Origin: Clitoria ternatea
Taxonomy: Eukaryota > Streptophyta > Magnoliopsida > Fabales > Fabaceae
Direction: 5' to 3'
NCBI GenBank assembly: GCA_037962975.1
Contig: CM075673.1
Coordinates: 22,180,001 to 22,244,000 of the forward strand
Length of the DNA: 64,000 nt
This document shows positions 24,285 through 37,715 of the stretch, piece after piece. Each line of letters begins with the position of its first letter. Within the stretch, counting starts at the first letter, position 1. The notes under the pieces are model-generated. The model saw only the letters and a list, made by a program, of their open reading frames with translations, had not been told where the DNA came from and did not search any database. A program made the translations under genes and the position numbers.

Positions 24285-24545
24285 CTGCCACTATTCTCTG
24301 TTCACTCCTGCTAAGTAGATCTCAGATTAACCCTACGGTACTATTCATAGAGATAAATAACACACTAATAATTTTATTTTTATTAATATAATAGCTATTT
24401 TGTTGTACGTATGATATGATACCGAGAGAAAGAGAGAGAGGGAACTTCTTCTGCGAAAGTAAAACAGAAAACTAAAAAAAAAAAAAAGATAAATTATGGT
24501 ATGGGTTGGGTTGCAACTTGCAGGTTTTGAAGAGAGAGAAAGTGC
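24255..24545 (-). promoter_or_regulatory. EIN2-1 5' UTR exon and proximal promoter
   Basis: The exon end at 24255 is set by the donor TAG|GTATCA, mirrored in EIN2-2 at 33926. The intron following (to near 23310) has no coding role. Upstream, the minus strand is CT-rich (ccctctctctctttctctc), as is usual for plant core promoters and leaders. The transcription start cannot be fixed. Homology with the EIN2-2 upstream region continues to about 24675. Confidence 0.5.
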
Positions 24546-24679
24546 GTGTGAGTGTTCAAAAGGAGGGCAGTAACTAGTAACCAGAAAACTCTACCAAAAC
24601 TCAGTTACCGTTTTCTAAGTCTTTTAAATTTCACCTATAATAACTTGGTTGATGTTGGCACTTTTCTGTCAAAACATAT

Positions 24680-25480
24680 AAAGAGGATAATGTTGGGTAG
24701 ATACTCATTGGGTGTATATCTCCATATTAGAGAAAGATAGGAATAGAGAAGTAACAAGTGATCCATCTTTTAACTTATGTGATGTAACAATAAGAAAGTT
24801 ATAATGGAAGTATTCACCCAAAAAAGAGATAACCAGTGCTATACTTTTTTTAGGTGTCAATAAGTCACTACTCACAGTATATGTATGTATAGAGAATTTT
24901 TTTTAAAAAAAAAAAAAAGAGAATGGTTTAACTTATTCTAAAAATCACTTTAAATTTTTAAAGATATTTTATTTAATTTTTTTATAAAATAGTATGAATT
25001 TAATAAATGTAACGACTTCAAATAACGTCTTATACTGCACATCCAAAATATTTTAAATAAAAAAATGAGAATTTGACAAATTTAGATAGAGAAATCAAAA
25101 AAACCAATGAAAGAACTAAATATACTTAATTTTAAAAATAAAATAATTTAATTGACTTGCAAGAATTCAAAAGACCAGATTTATCTGTCGTCCAAATTTA
25201 AGGGACCAGATGTGATGAAAATATAAAACTAAATATTTAAGCTAGACTAGATTTTTTTCACTTTTACCACACATCAAACTAAAGTTGTACCTACATGTAG
25301 TTGAAACTTATAAATGAATTGTTAATATGCATAATATTTTCATAGAAGTTCTCAACCTAACATAAATCTAGAGTTTGAAAGAAATTGAATAATAATCCGC
25401 ATTAAATACTTATAAAATCCATAGCTAAAAGAGTGGTATCTTTAACCCTTCGGTCAAAGCACACAAGGTAAAATGGGAAT
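24680..25480. other. AT-rich spacer between the two EIN2 duplication units
   Basis: Homology between the two EIN2 units ends near 24675 (upstream of EIN2-1) and begins again near 25490-25740 (downstream of EIN2-2). Between them I see only AT-rich sequence, poly-A runs (24904-24918) and no gene. Confidence 0.5.
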
Positions 25481-26079
25481 AAAAAAAAACCATAGCAGAA
25501 CTTCTACAAGAATCAGAGATAAAATTTTAAACGATTTTAAAATGTTAAAAGATGGGTGGAAAACCTGGTTACAAGAGTACATATAAGATATAAGAAAGTA
25601 ACTTTTTCCCCAGATGTAAACAAGATACAAAAAGAAAATCACATTCTTCAGAGGTAAAAGAGATACAAAAAGGAAATCACAAAAATGTATCCCAAAAAAA
25701 GTATTACAGACAAAGCCAATAAAAAGAATTTGCCGATAAAACCTTGATCTAATGAAAGAAAAACCCGATTGTTGTTGTGATAATTGTTTCAAAACCTCTG
25801 TTTCCTTGTCTTTTCCATCCAAAGGCTAGATAGATTATTAACGGAAAAGCAACAAAAACTGTAAAACTAATATTTCATCTAATCATTTTTTCACTTTGAT
25901 TTTGCACCCTTGAATACAGTACTTATTGCCCTACTTGCTATCACATACATTGATAAAATCTGGTGCAAGACAAGGAATTTGATACACAGGCAGACCACTC
26001 CTTGATCTAGAATATGAGCTGCTTCATAGAGTAAATTACAAAACAGCCCAATATAAACTGATTAAGTTAATGGAAAATG

Positions 26080-29000
26080 CTATTGATTGTATGGTGCTGA
26101 TGTGGGAATCTTGCGTGAACCGGTCACTTCATTAGTGCCAACGGGCTTGTTGGATAATCTGCGTTTGTAGCGTTTGAGAACAGATGCCAGATTTTCCTTC
26201 CCCTTTGGAAAAGCCACATCACCAGCTGCAGTTCCTGTACGTCCTTTTCTGCTAGAGATGGCAAGCTCCACGTCCTTGATTAGTTCAAGCAACGACGATG
26301 CAGTTGTGTATTTGCCACGGCCTGGTCTTGCAGTTGGGGGTAGCATCCCATTGGAATGAGGGTTTAACTTTTGCTGATGTGTCATTGGAACTTGAAGGCA
26401 AAAGCACGGGCTCGAGGGACTATGAAGCTTAAAAAAAGCTGGATCAATGATTCCCTGCTCATAAAGTAAAATAAGTACGAGGGCCACATACTGGAGAAAA
26501 CAAAACTACGGTTGCAAATGAAGACAAAAAGAAATAAGACTTCGACAGTGTTGTAGTGTGGGTCAATAACATTGTTAAAAGAACATTTAACACACACTCA
26601 TTATATTGACTGCAAAGGGTAGGATCTACATAGAGGAGTGATGAATGTATTAGGTATAACTTGTTGGAGCCATTTCTCCAAGTGATTTATCCACAGCTGA
26701 ATAACACTTTTGGGGCCGTGTAAACCACTTAAGAGTTAAAAATACAAGTGTATAAACTACCTATGTTTGCATTTTTGGAGATATGAAACAGCCAACAGCC
26801 CCACAACTAGCATCCAGTCTTAACGTAAATGAAGAGAGAGCTGAAATATAAACATTCTGATTAAGAAAGACAGCAAACAACTTAGATGATTTACCTGGAG
26901 GCGATTGAGCACATAGGTGTATTTCCCCCAAAGCTCTGGTCGGCTTTCCACAAGTGACAGGTTAAGAATCCGGTGGATACACCACACACCAAAGCTTATT
27001 ATCAAGTCTGATCTCCATATACATCCCTCCCCGCAATTGGGAACCGAGGACACCAACAAAGTTGAGGAATTTGCCTCGTTATTCTTAGTTGAAGAACCAG
27101 ATTTCCTATCTGTAGAAAAATGATGAGCTTCGCCTGTTTGAGTGACCTCACTCATCTCCCTGGTTTCAATTTCATAAACAAACTTCTCCCTGGCAGCTAC
27201 ACGATCAATAAGATCCTCATCTGCTCCACCATTCTGTCTAAACAACCAATCAGACCCCTCCAGTTTTAAGAGCTTCATAATGCAACATCTAACAGCCTGA
27301 AGAAGTTTCCCCTCTATATCCACAAATGAAGTGGTTTCTTGAGCAATTACATTAGGCCTAGCATTATGAATCTTATCGGCTACACCAAACTGCTCAAAAG
27401 GCTGTCTGGACCAAAGGGATCCAGTTTCAAAACCAGAACTCAACTGTGAAGAGAGTGCCTCTGTGTAAACTTTAGAAGGAGAGAGTTCATCAAAGGCCAA
27501 ATGAGCTCCTGCTCTTGATCCAGAATTTGAGTATAATGATTGTTCGTAACTTGCCCCACTAGCAAAGGATCCATATCCAACAGAACCATTCCATGGAGTA
27601 TTTTTATCAAACACATAACCAGCCCTGAGGGGGACGGAGCATACTGAAATGTCCGGCAAACTGCGGTACCTCTTAGTATCAACTGTACTATCGGCAGGGC
27701 CAGAAGAGCAAACATCATAATAGGAATTCTCAGATTGCAATTGGGAATTTCTAGTGACAGCTCTGTTTGGGAAACCTGGGGGTTGGCCTAAACCTGAACC
27801 ACCATGCAATTTTTTCCCCAAAGCGAATGCAAGTGAATCCCTGTAGTTTGCAGTACCCATGTAAGGGGATTTTAGTGATGACAGGTCCAAGGGAGTATTT
27901 AAGTTACCAGAATTTCGGTCCTTACTATCTCGGCTAAGGTAAGATGCAGTCTGATAACCATGTATTGTAGCTGGCTGATAATCCCGAGGCTCAGTTGAAT
28001 GCAGATTGCGCACACTGGAATATCGCCTTTCACCAGAATCAACTAGACTGCGGCTGGAGTTTGGTATATATGCATCTGATAATTGGATGGGAATTGCCCG
28101 CACTGAGGAAGAAGTCCTCTGGAGACCATATGAAGACTCTGAATTACTTTGCATCCTAGGCTGCTTGGAAGAGTCATATGAAGTACAGCTCGTTAAAGTG
28201 TCCAAGGGTCTACCTCCCTCGGATAGCAAGTATTCAGAACAACCCTTTCCACATGCATCCACTTTCTGCAAGGAACTGCCAACTCTTGAATCCACACCCA
28301 ATCCCAGCAGAAGATCAATTTTCTTAGCCTTGGCTTGCTGGGTTGTTTGCCCATGGAAATCAAAGAGTTGTCCCCAGAATTCATCAAGAACTGCAGCAAG
28401 TTGACGCCTTGCAGCACGTCCCAAACCTTCTAATCTTGAAAGACTTCCAAAGCTATTCCCACCTTCATCACTTTTCCCACTAAGACTCCTGAAAGACGGA
28501 GGGCCATCCGGTGTTGAAGAGGGGACACTTGCCGATACCACTCTGGAAGATTCTTCAGTTTCCCATAAATCTCCATCATCATCTTCCTTTTCAGTGTTTG
28601 AATCTCCATCAACTTCCATAGTTTTCTCAATTGGGATACCTGTTTCCATTTTAATAGTTTTGGTGTCTTCCACTTGAGAATCGGAAATCTTGGTAACTAC
28701 AGTTGATGCTGCCTTCAGCTCTGATGTGAAAGCAGATGATGTGATAGAATTATTCTCCCTTACAGCATTCACATGGGGATTAGATTCCGTTACAGTTTCA
28801 GGTAGATCAGGATGAGAACTTTTAAGTGATACATCCAGGTACTCCATGGTTCTTGGCTGAGCTGGTGTAGGAGCAGGTTCCTCCACCAGAGCAGATGCAT
28901 CATCATGACACCTTGTTTCAGTGAAACACGACTCCTTGCCATCAACTGGTGGATTTGGCAAAGTCTCTGGCATATCCCAGTTCCATGCTTGAGCCTCTAA

Positions 29001-32000
29001 TTGGACATTCGCAGACCTTAAAGGTGTGGCAGCTAACCAAAGCATGAAAGATAACGATGTAAAAGCAGCAATAAGAAGAACAAAATATGAGACAGACATG
29101 CCACTTCCCGCATTCCATCTCAAATCACCCACCCAATCACTATTGCCAAATATCATTTCTACCACAAAGATAATATTCAGGCCAAGCATCCCAATAAATG
29201 TGACCAATGCCAAAAGTTCCAGAAACTGGGAAATCTTATGTACACCCATTATTGATCTAGATGTAGCAACTCGAAAAAGAGGGATCACAGAAGAGGGAAG
29301 TTGTAGAGCTACCAAAACTTGAGTGAATATAAGTAGCTGATACAACCCTTCAGCTCCTGAACTCCAAACACAATATAGGGCGGGCAAAACAGCAATCACT
29401 CGAATTGTGCCATAATGGAGCCAACCCGGGATATCCAATTTTAAGAAACCATGCACTACTACTTCTCCACCTAAACTCCATGTTAATGCTGTGGTTTGAT
29501 TTGCAAGAAACAAAATGAGTAAAAAACCAAGCATAGCTATTGGGCTATGCAACGCCTGCAACAAGAACCTTATTAGACTTAAGAATGTATGAGAATGGTG
29601 TAAGAATTCAGAAGTAAATTAATTATAGAGGAAAAGAAGACCTGTTCCATTAGTGACAATGCATCCTGAAAAGTAAGCTGAACAGGACCCATACTGTAGA
29701 ACTCATTCACCGCGGCAGTCATCAGCATATTATTTACCAAATAAAGACCACTGAAAACACACAGGATGGCCAAAAAATGGTTATGACACAAAGCCTGCTT
29801 AGAAATGCTTGTTGGTCCCTGATGCCACTGCAAAAAAGGAAATGAAAATTCACATTAGTAAAACTCAAAGCTTCACCCAACATGACATCGAACATGAGAT
29901 GCAATCCTTTCCACCTAGCTGCACAAATGATTAAAGGTTTGTATGGAAGTGATCAACCCATTAAATCATAAATTAAATACAACACTAAGAAAGCTCTACA
30001 TTTATCAGGAGGCTAGGGCATTAAATTTGGTATCCATAAACAATATATGTAAAGGACTACCGGCTTGAGAATTTGTAGCACGGTGTTTTTTCCTTCCCAT
30101 TAAAAATATACCATTACCATGTAATAATATCAATTTATACTTTCTAAGACACTGCTGATGAACATCCTAATAGTAAAAGTACTGATAATATGGATCGACA
30201 TATCAATATATTCAATAAAAATATCTACATAAAACCCACTGAAACCAAGTCTCCTATGCAGGTATCATAGCGGGATGAAGCACTAGCCCAGACAACCATA
30301 TTATCAAAGAGAAACTATCAGTTACGGGGCCTTCAGTCAGAATTAGGCTTGGCCTGCTGATCTAGAAAAAGATAGGTGGTACTTGGTACTACTCCTAAAA
30401 CAATCAGTAGCCTATTAGTGAATGATACATTTCCCTCAACAACAATATCTAGTAATAAAAAATGCTAATTTTATATTCTCAAAAAAATCCCATTATAAAA
30501 CAATTCCCACTTCATGCCATTCATTGAGCCAACTTCCAAGCACATAAGATCATATTACCAGTCCAAAGCACTAGTAAAAATGCCCTTATTTCCTTTCTTA
30601 ATGACACTTCCATGAAAAACTTTAAACTGCAGGAGCTTCAGACAAGGTATATATAATTAATGAAACCATATAAGAGACAGCCAAAAGGACATGACAATTT
30701 ACTTTTGTACATTTTGAAGCAAGAGAACTCAAAGCATGATAGGAATCACCCAGTGTTCAAACATTGACTATATATTATTCATGACTTCATTAGAAAATAC
30801 AATAATCTGATGATGAAACAACAACACTGTCAACACTCAACACATGATCAAGAAAACCACTCACAATACAAGGGTTTTGACACGGTGACCGTATACAAAA
30901 TCAATAAGAAGAATGATTAATTTATAAGTCTATTATTTTAATTCTAGAAATATAAAACAACTTAAATATCAGTACTGCTCAAAGTCCTTGACAATTTGAG
31001 CATGAGATTTATTGAAGATAATAAATCTCCAGTAGCAGGGCAACTGTCTCTGCAATTGCAAGCCTACTACCATAATACAAGAGGCAAAGGTTTCATCCTT
31101 ATGAACAAGCAAAACATGGGGTACAAATATATACACATGCACATTGAAGATATTTTCATGGCAGCATACCAAGGATGCAGATATTTCATTGCACATGCAT
31201 AGACAAAAATTGAAAATGGAAAAAAAAAAAAATACCTGTATGATGGAGGAATGAAGGTAAAAGTTGTGAGGCACAAGATTTGCTCCTAAAAGACTCATTA
31301 GCACAAATGCACTCTCCCCAGTAAACCTTGTTAGTATTCCATTCATGGAAAATGGAATTTCTGCTTGACTGATGAGTAGCCCAAGTATAAAGGAAAGCAA
31401 CACAAAGCCTGCCACAAACTGGCCTAGAATTTTTGCCTTTTCAATGTCCTATACAAAGCGATGTGATAAGTACAGTGTCCTTCAACAGAGGTTAACAGAG
31501 GTTGATGAATAATGATGAAAGTTACTTACAAGAAGGACAGAAAGAAGTATATGAAAAATGGCACCAGTAGCAGTTAAAAAGACACAAGTGAACAAGTCCC
31601 ATCCAAAAATAAGATTTAATCCTTGTGCCATGCCCAATATCTTGCAAAACAAGTAAAATCATAGCTTCATGTCAAAACAAGCTTGATAATGAATATAACA
31701 AATGAACATGTGTAAATCAAATTCATTGCTAAAGAGCCAGCCGAATCTTTAAAATCAATCAAGAGTAAGAGCATTACTATTACCATGTTAAGGTCTAGTA
31801 TTATCACTGAAAGTTCTGTTTGAATTCCAAGGAGCATACATGTCCATGTATCATACTCATCACTGCAAATCTTTGGAGAAGTAAGGTATCGTTAGCCTAT
31901 AAGCAAAAACACCATTTATGTCTAATTGTATATGCACGAAGTCTTATCTGAACTTGCTCACGTAAGCTAGTATGTGTGAGTGCTTCAATGCAGAAATACA

Positions 32001-32983
32001 TAAACCAACTACGAACCCAGTAAATTTTGCCACTTTCATTTTCCGTTGAATTTGATATTTTGGTTGATGACTTTAGTGCAAAAGAAGGCTTAAATTAAAA
32101 CAATTTAATTAATTCAATTTGTAAAAATTTTGATTAGAAAATTGTATTTTGAGGGGTTTAGATAGAAAAGAATTGGCAATAGGACCAAATCTGAATAATT
32201 TTAAAAGTAGACCAAAATTGCACATCATCCAAACTAAAGAAGCCAAAAATATAACTAAGCGCTTTACTAATACTATGTTCTAACAATCTGTCAAAACCCA
32301 AAACTAAAAGGAGATTAGATTAGCAAGATGCACCAGCAAAAGATTGAAATGATCATCAATTGTTAAATTCAAATAACAAGGTTCATTTTGCAGCAAGTGG
32401 AGGACACACATACAGCACAGAAAAAAATTAGTAAACTTCCTTTTGGTTCATTTCCCCATGGTAACTCATATCTTCTCAATAGCCTTCCCCTTCCTGATGT
32501 GCAACAACTTATTTAACAAGGTGTAAATGGCAAGTTGCACCAAAAAGGTGCAAAAGATAACCAACAAATTATTTGAAGATCAAACAGAACAGCTTATTCT
32601 AATGGGGTGTGGTGATGGGCACACAAAAAGCAGTTTGGTGGGGAAGCTTTTCAAATAATACAGTTTTACTACCTCAACAGAATAATTGAATAGATACCCA
32701 AATCGGAGCAAAATACCTGAGCAAGATTTTTTCCTGTAACTACACCGACCCTTGCAGCTATGTATTGACAGAAGATAGCCGCAAAATTGAAAATTAGCAT
32801 GAAAACCGCCAGATCAAACCCAAACCTTGTACCACCTTCAACATTTGCGACCCACTTTCCAGGGTCAACATACCCTATTGAAATCAAAAGCATAGGTACA
32901 ACAGCAGGAAGTGACTGATGAAGAAAGCTCGGTGGGTGATTGGTACTAAATGTCTCTGCTTCCATTTTACTCTTTGATACCAT
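26080..32983 (-). CDS. EIN2: EIN2-like ethylene signalling protein, upstream tandem copy (EIN2-2), 7 coding exons, 1299 aa
   Basis: Coding exons (minus, 5' to 3'): 32983-32717, 31870-31784, 31640-31530, 31448-31236, 29827-29642, 29555-26895, 26454-26080. All are GT/AG, phase 0, and match the other copy exon for exon except exon 6 (887 versus 890 codons). Residues 1 to about 468 form the Nramp-like domain. DPGKWVAN, CQYIAAR and VVTGKNLAQ keep residues I know from Arabidopsis EIN2. The CEND follows, with an acidic patch (EKEDDDGDLWETEES), LGRAARRQLAAVLDEFWG, the SLPDIS block, WRSDLIISFGVWCIHRILNL, and the nuclear localisation motif LKRYKRRL at about 1268-1275. It ends TSAPYNQ. Introns are compact and free of the TRIM, hAT and SINE seen in EIN2-1, so this looks the more conserved copy. 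The role (ER ethylene signal transducer downstream of CTR1) is inferred by orthology. Confidence 0.95.
32030..32275. mobile_element. Partial copy of the intron 1 TIR element in EIN2-2
   Basis: Matches the right half of 21955-22500 ('ggcaataggaccaaatctga', 'aaattgcacatcatccaaac'). The left inverted repeat is missing. Because it occupies the same intron position, it was inserted before the EIN2 duplication and later lost its left end here. Confidence 0.6.
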
Positions 32984-33925
32984 ACCACCAGCAATAAGGA
33001 TATTGAAAAAGTATGGCACTCAGGACAAACACTTTGAAGTAACAAAAACTCTCAATGACCTGAAGAAATTTGCATTACTACAACTCAACTGTATTTCTAA
33101 GGAAACATTCTACATATCACATGTCAATCATACACATTTTAGCAGCTTCAAATACAAACAAAGCTGATAAAAGCACTTGCAACTTGCAACAAGTTTAACA
33201 TATAGCATATCCGTGTATGCCAGCAGCCAGGTGATAATATTCAACCATCAACCGTGATCATCAGATGCAAAGTTCGCATTTCCAATCAAGTCAACCAGAC
33301 TAGTCAGTTTATTATCACAAAATCTTTTAACAGGTTACGACAGTAGCGAACACGACTAAAAATCAATCCAACTGATACCAAACTTCATAACAAGCCCCCA
33401 GTATTCGTAATCGCAATCCAAAACAAATCCATTATCACTTCCCCCTCAGACTCCTCAAATCCTGCATCATCAAATTGATCAATATAACAACATAAGCACC
33501 AAAATAATAATAAAAAAAAAGAAAATAACGTCATGCTTTTTTGTCATCATTCAACAAAGTCTTCAATACTACTAAATAAACCTCAAAAGTAAAAACAAAC
33601 TACACGTAACAAAATCCAGATGAAAAATTTCCCTCAAAATAGTAAGAGTACACACAATAGACTATCGTCTGCAATCCCGAGAATCAGAGGAAGAAAAATT
33701 TCAGCATCCGACAGTGGAAACAGAAAATAAATGTTAGCAGAGAATCGGGGAAGCAAGATAAGCCAGGTGGCGAAGCGAAACAGAATGAACGAAAAAAAAG
33801 GTAAAACCCTTAACCCTGAGAGAAAAAAGTGAAGTGAAGATCAGATGCAGAGGAAGAAGGAGGGAACATTTGCACGGAAATCAAGGAAGAAGATAACCGT
33901 ACAGTTAGGGTTCTGAAACTGTTAC

Positions 33926-34032
33926 CCTCTCAGCTGTTTCTCTTTTCTTCATCATCTGCCACTTCTCTATTCACTTCTGCGAAGTAGATCTCACACTCTC
34001 AGATTAACCCCACGGGACCATTCATACAGATA

Positions 34033-34081
<49 letters not shown>

Positions 34082-34265
34082 GTGATGTTGATTATGATAA
34101 TTTTGATTTTAATATAAGATATTCTTGTTGTGTATATGATGTGGAGAGAGAGAGAGGGAGAGGAATTTCTGGGAAAGCAAAGAGAGAAAGTTAAAAAAAA
34201 GGGAAGGAAAAATAATGGTTTGGGTGGGGTTTCAAATGAAGAGAGAGAAAGTGTGTGTGAGAGTG
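33926..34265 (-). promoter_or_regulatory. EIN2-2 5' UTR exon and proximal promoter
   Basis: The donor GAGAGG|GTAACA gives an exon end near 33926. Text upstream parallels EIN2-1 (AGTGGCAGATGATGAAG, CT-rich leader). An (AAT)n microsatellite at 34033-34080 interrupts it and is not expanded in EIN2-1. Confidence 0.5.
34033..34080. repeat. (AAT)n microsatellite
   Basis: About 16 uninterrupted AAT units, in the leader/promoter region of EIN2-2. Confidence 0.95.
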
Positions 34266-35084
34266 TTCAAAAGGAAGCTAGTTACTAAAAAGCTCTATAA
34301 AAAAGACAGTTACCGTTTTCTATTTTAGTCTTCTGAATTTCATTTATGGCTTAGTTAATGTTGCCACTTTTCTTTTTAAAGGGGAAAAACTAAAAAAATA
34401 TACCCTCTTTAGTCTTTTTGACAATACTTAATTATGATTAATAAATTTAGTAATTTAATTAAATATTCTTAATATTAGTATAGAAAAACAAGTTAATTTT
34501 TTATATTGCATTTATATTATATTAAAAGAGAGAGTTTAATTGATAAGTATGGGCGTTGAAAAAACATTAAATACATATTGTAAATTATAAATAATTTATA
34601 TGAGGGGAAAAAACGATCGTGTGGAAAAAATCAGTTGGGCTTTGTTTGACGTGATTATTTTTAATTTTATTATCACTAAAAATAAAAGATTTAAAGGGTT
34701 TTGTTAAACTCATGAGTAGGGTTAAAGAATAAATTGGATTTACATTGTTTAATTTAATTATCTAAAATAAATTAACCAAGTTTGATTATATTTTTATCTT
34801 AATCAGATTATAATCGATTAAATATAATTAAAACCCGATTATTATTAGATCAAATATTAAATTTTAAGTTTATATATGTGAGTACTTTATTACCATACAA
34901 CCTAAGTTTATATTATTTATTATTTATTATTTTTATTTTTCACTCTAATTTAACCTTAACTATAGAGGAAGTCCACGTGAAAGGTTAAGGAAACTCACTT
35001 ATTTTTAAAAGTTAAATCTATGATTTCAAGAATTTAGTTTTACCTTTGTAATATTGATTGATCATGATTTAAATTTTAAATCTA

Positions 35085-35610
35085 AATGTTATGTTAAATA
35101 TGTTTTTTATCCCTATAAATTTACTAAATTTTAGTTTTCATCCCTATAAAAAATTTGTTATGTTTTTTTATCCTCATTAATAGTTTTGCTAAGCTTCTTA
35201 CCCCCTATAAATATAAGATATTTAAAAACAGTCTCTTATAACTTAATTATGTTGTATTTAGTTCCTCTTTTTTTTGTTAATAGCAAGTTTTTTAGTATAT
35301 TCTAATGTCATTGTCTAATATTTTGTCCGGTTATCCTATGTATCATATAATTTAAAAATTATTGATAAAAATGTAATAAATATAATAATATGTAATTTAA
35401 ATGCATAGATTACCTTAATTATAAATACTTTGAGAAGTTGAATGTTTTTATTTCAAATATAAATTACCTTAATCAATTATTGACAGTGATCCTTTAATAA
35501 CTAGGATCATTTTTGAAATATTGTAGTTTAATAGGGAAAAGGTGTAACAAACTTTTTGTAGGGACAAAAATTGAAACTTGCTAACTTTACATTGAAAAAA
35601 AAAAGCATAT
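35085..35610. mobile_element. TIR element with about 65-bp imperfect inverted ends
   Basis: The left end ('atgttttttatccctataaa', 'tttagttttcatccctataa') is mirrored at the right end ('tttttgtagggacaaaaatt', 'aaaaaaaaagcatat'). The interior is AT-rich and non-coding. The long inverted ends suggest a Mutator-like non-autonomous element. I could not find a convincing target duplication. Confidence 0.6.
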
Positions 35611-35847
35611 CTAGCTGTTAAATGTTTGATTTTGCATTTTAGCAATTGTGATCTTGATTCATTTTATATTTCTATTTTCTTAAAATTTACAATAAGTTAT
35701 AAATTAATTAAATATCCAATTGTCCAATTCTAACCAAATTAACATAGATCAAATTGAATATTTAAAAAATAACGCAATTTCAATCCGGTCCAATTCAATT
35801 AGCTTTGCTCGGATCTAATTTCTTTTCATTAAAAGGTTAATTTTTCT

Positions 35848-35972
35848 TAACAGTTTAACAGGCAACCACGAAGAATAAGTTTTTTTTAACAAATCTACTT
35901 TTAATCAATAATAAATAGGTATTTAAGAAACACTATTTTTGTTATAGTGAGAGTGTGGAATCAATTAAGAAT
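35848..35972 (+). repeat. Direct repeat, copy 1 (partner 36787-36912)
   Basis: Runs from 'aacagtttaacaggcaacca' to 'gtggaatcaattaagaataa'. The partner 940 bp to the right is nearly identical with scattered substitutions. Nothing coding lies between. Confidence 0.8.
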
Positions 35973-36786
35973 AAAGTATAATTATAATTATTTCAATATT
36001 CTTAAAAGTGATTATTGTGAATATGATATTTAAAAAAATAGTTGAACTTATTGAGTTTAAGTGTATAATTATAATTTCATCAAATAGAGAAATATTAAAA
36101 TAACTTATTTATTAAAATCAAGTCAAAAGCCAACATAATTTAAATTTATATTGGGTTTACATATATTCTTTACAATATTATAACAGTAACTATTTTAAAA
36201 ATTTATCTTTAATTTTTTGAAATATACTACAATACAATTGATAGTTTAATAAACTTTTTATATTAAAAATTGTGTACTTTATTTTCAATAGTTTTATTAA
36301 GTTTTATATTATTTTTTGTTTAACATAATTTATTATTGAAAAGTAAACAAAAATTCCTTGCACATTATACTAGGAAATATATTTACTTTGAATACTTTAG
36401 ATTTAACATAAAATATATACTTATATTATAATATTGTAGTTTTTTACCCGTAGCAAAAAAAAAATTGTTCCATCTTATTTAATTAATTTACATATATATA
36501 ATTACTTTTGAATATTTAAACATTTATGATATATTTCATTGGGGTTATTTTATAAAGATATAAAAATAACGAAGAATATATAATAATTGAAAGGTTTAAA
36601 ATATAAAGATTAAGGATTTGATGAAATAAATGAAAAGTAGATGGATAATAAAATTAAATGATAAATTAAAAGAATTAAAAATAGATTACGAATTGAATGA
36701 AGTAATTGAAAATTCAATGGATAATAAAATTGAATCTAATCTAATTAACTTAGCTAGGATAAAAAAATTACTAAAATGTTGATTTT

Positions 36787-36912
36787 TTTAACAGTTTAAC
36801 ACACAACCACAAAGAATAAGTCTTTCTTAACAAATCTACTTTTAATCAATAATAAATAGGCATTTAAAAAACACTATTTTTATTATAGTGAGAATGTGGA
36901 ATCAATTAAGAG
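36787..36912 (+). repeat. Direct repeat, copy 2 (partner 35848-35972)
   Basis: Runs from 'aacagtttaacacacaacca' to 'gtggaatcaattaagagtaa'. The arrangement could be a pair of terminal repeats of a small element or a local duplication. No TG...CA ends or primer-binding site are evident. Confidence 0.8.
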
Positions 36913-37139
36913 TAAAATATAAAAGATTTGTAAATTATCTTACAAATTGATGACAAAATCTTTTGCTTGTATTTTAGGGCGAGTTTGCGTGGATCACATA
37001 CTAGTCTTATGAATGAGTATTTCTCTGGTTTCACACCTCCAATGTAAAGAGTGGTAATCTAGTTGTGCTATTTTTTTATGGGAAAATTTGTTTAAATATT
37101 GGTGTTGAAATCAATTTGATTAACTTAAGAAAAAAGATA

Positions 37140-37220
37140 TTATCTTAAACGGTGTGAAAGATCAATATTAACCTTTAAATTTTTTTATTTTCATAATTTT
37201 GTTTCCCCAACTACATACAG
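37140..37220 (+). mobile_element. Partial MITE, copy B of the 11560/39637 family
   Basis: Shares 'gatcaatattaacctttaaa' and 'cataattttgtttcc' with 39725-39785. The outer ends are not recognisable. Confidence 0.45.
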
Positions 37221-37467
37221 ATGGATGCTATATAATAAAAGTAACGGAATTTACACTTATAGGCCATCTTAAGGACGTGGAGCCATGGATGTTAGTGTGG
37301 AATTTTAATTTTTTATACTTAAAAAAATTTGTGACAATGGTATCAACATTAGTCATCTCAATATTTAATAGATTTCATTAACGGTACAGGATTTTTTGGT
37401 CAACTAAAAAGTTCTAGAAACTAAAAATAGTCATTTTTTACAAGGATTTTTTTAAAACCTCAAGAGT

Positions 37468-37715
37468 CCATTTGGATTCTGAAAATGTTTACTGTTTTCA
37501 TTTTTTGTTTCTAGTTTTAATTACAAAATTATCAGCATATTTTCTATTTTTAAAAGTTTGTACTAAAAATTAGGAATAAAAATAAGAAATAGAAAAAAGT
37601 TGTTTTTAGTGTTTCCTGTATAAAATTTTAAAAACAAAAAATATAATGATAATTTTATAATTAAAACAAAAAATAAGGAAAATAAAAAATGCTTTCACAA
37701 TCCAAACTAGCCTTA
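37468..37715 (+). mobile_element. MITE of a second family (related piece at 10790-10965)
   Basis: The ends read 'gtccatttggattctgaaaa' and, inverted at the right, 'cacaatccaaactagcc'. The core is AT-rich with 'gataattttataattaaaac', also present near 10900-10925. Confidence 0.5.

Noticed and set aside
24082..24291. 69-aa ORF starting MADDEEKRN as the EIN2-1 N-terminus
   Set aside because: It crosses the predicted 5' UTR donor, and the Nramp start is supplied by the exon at 23300 in both copies.
28006..28404. 132-codon plus-strand ORF
   Set aside because: Shadow of EIN2-2 exon 6 on the opposite strand.
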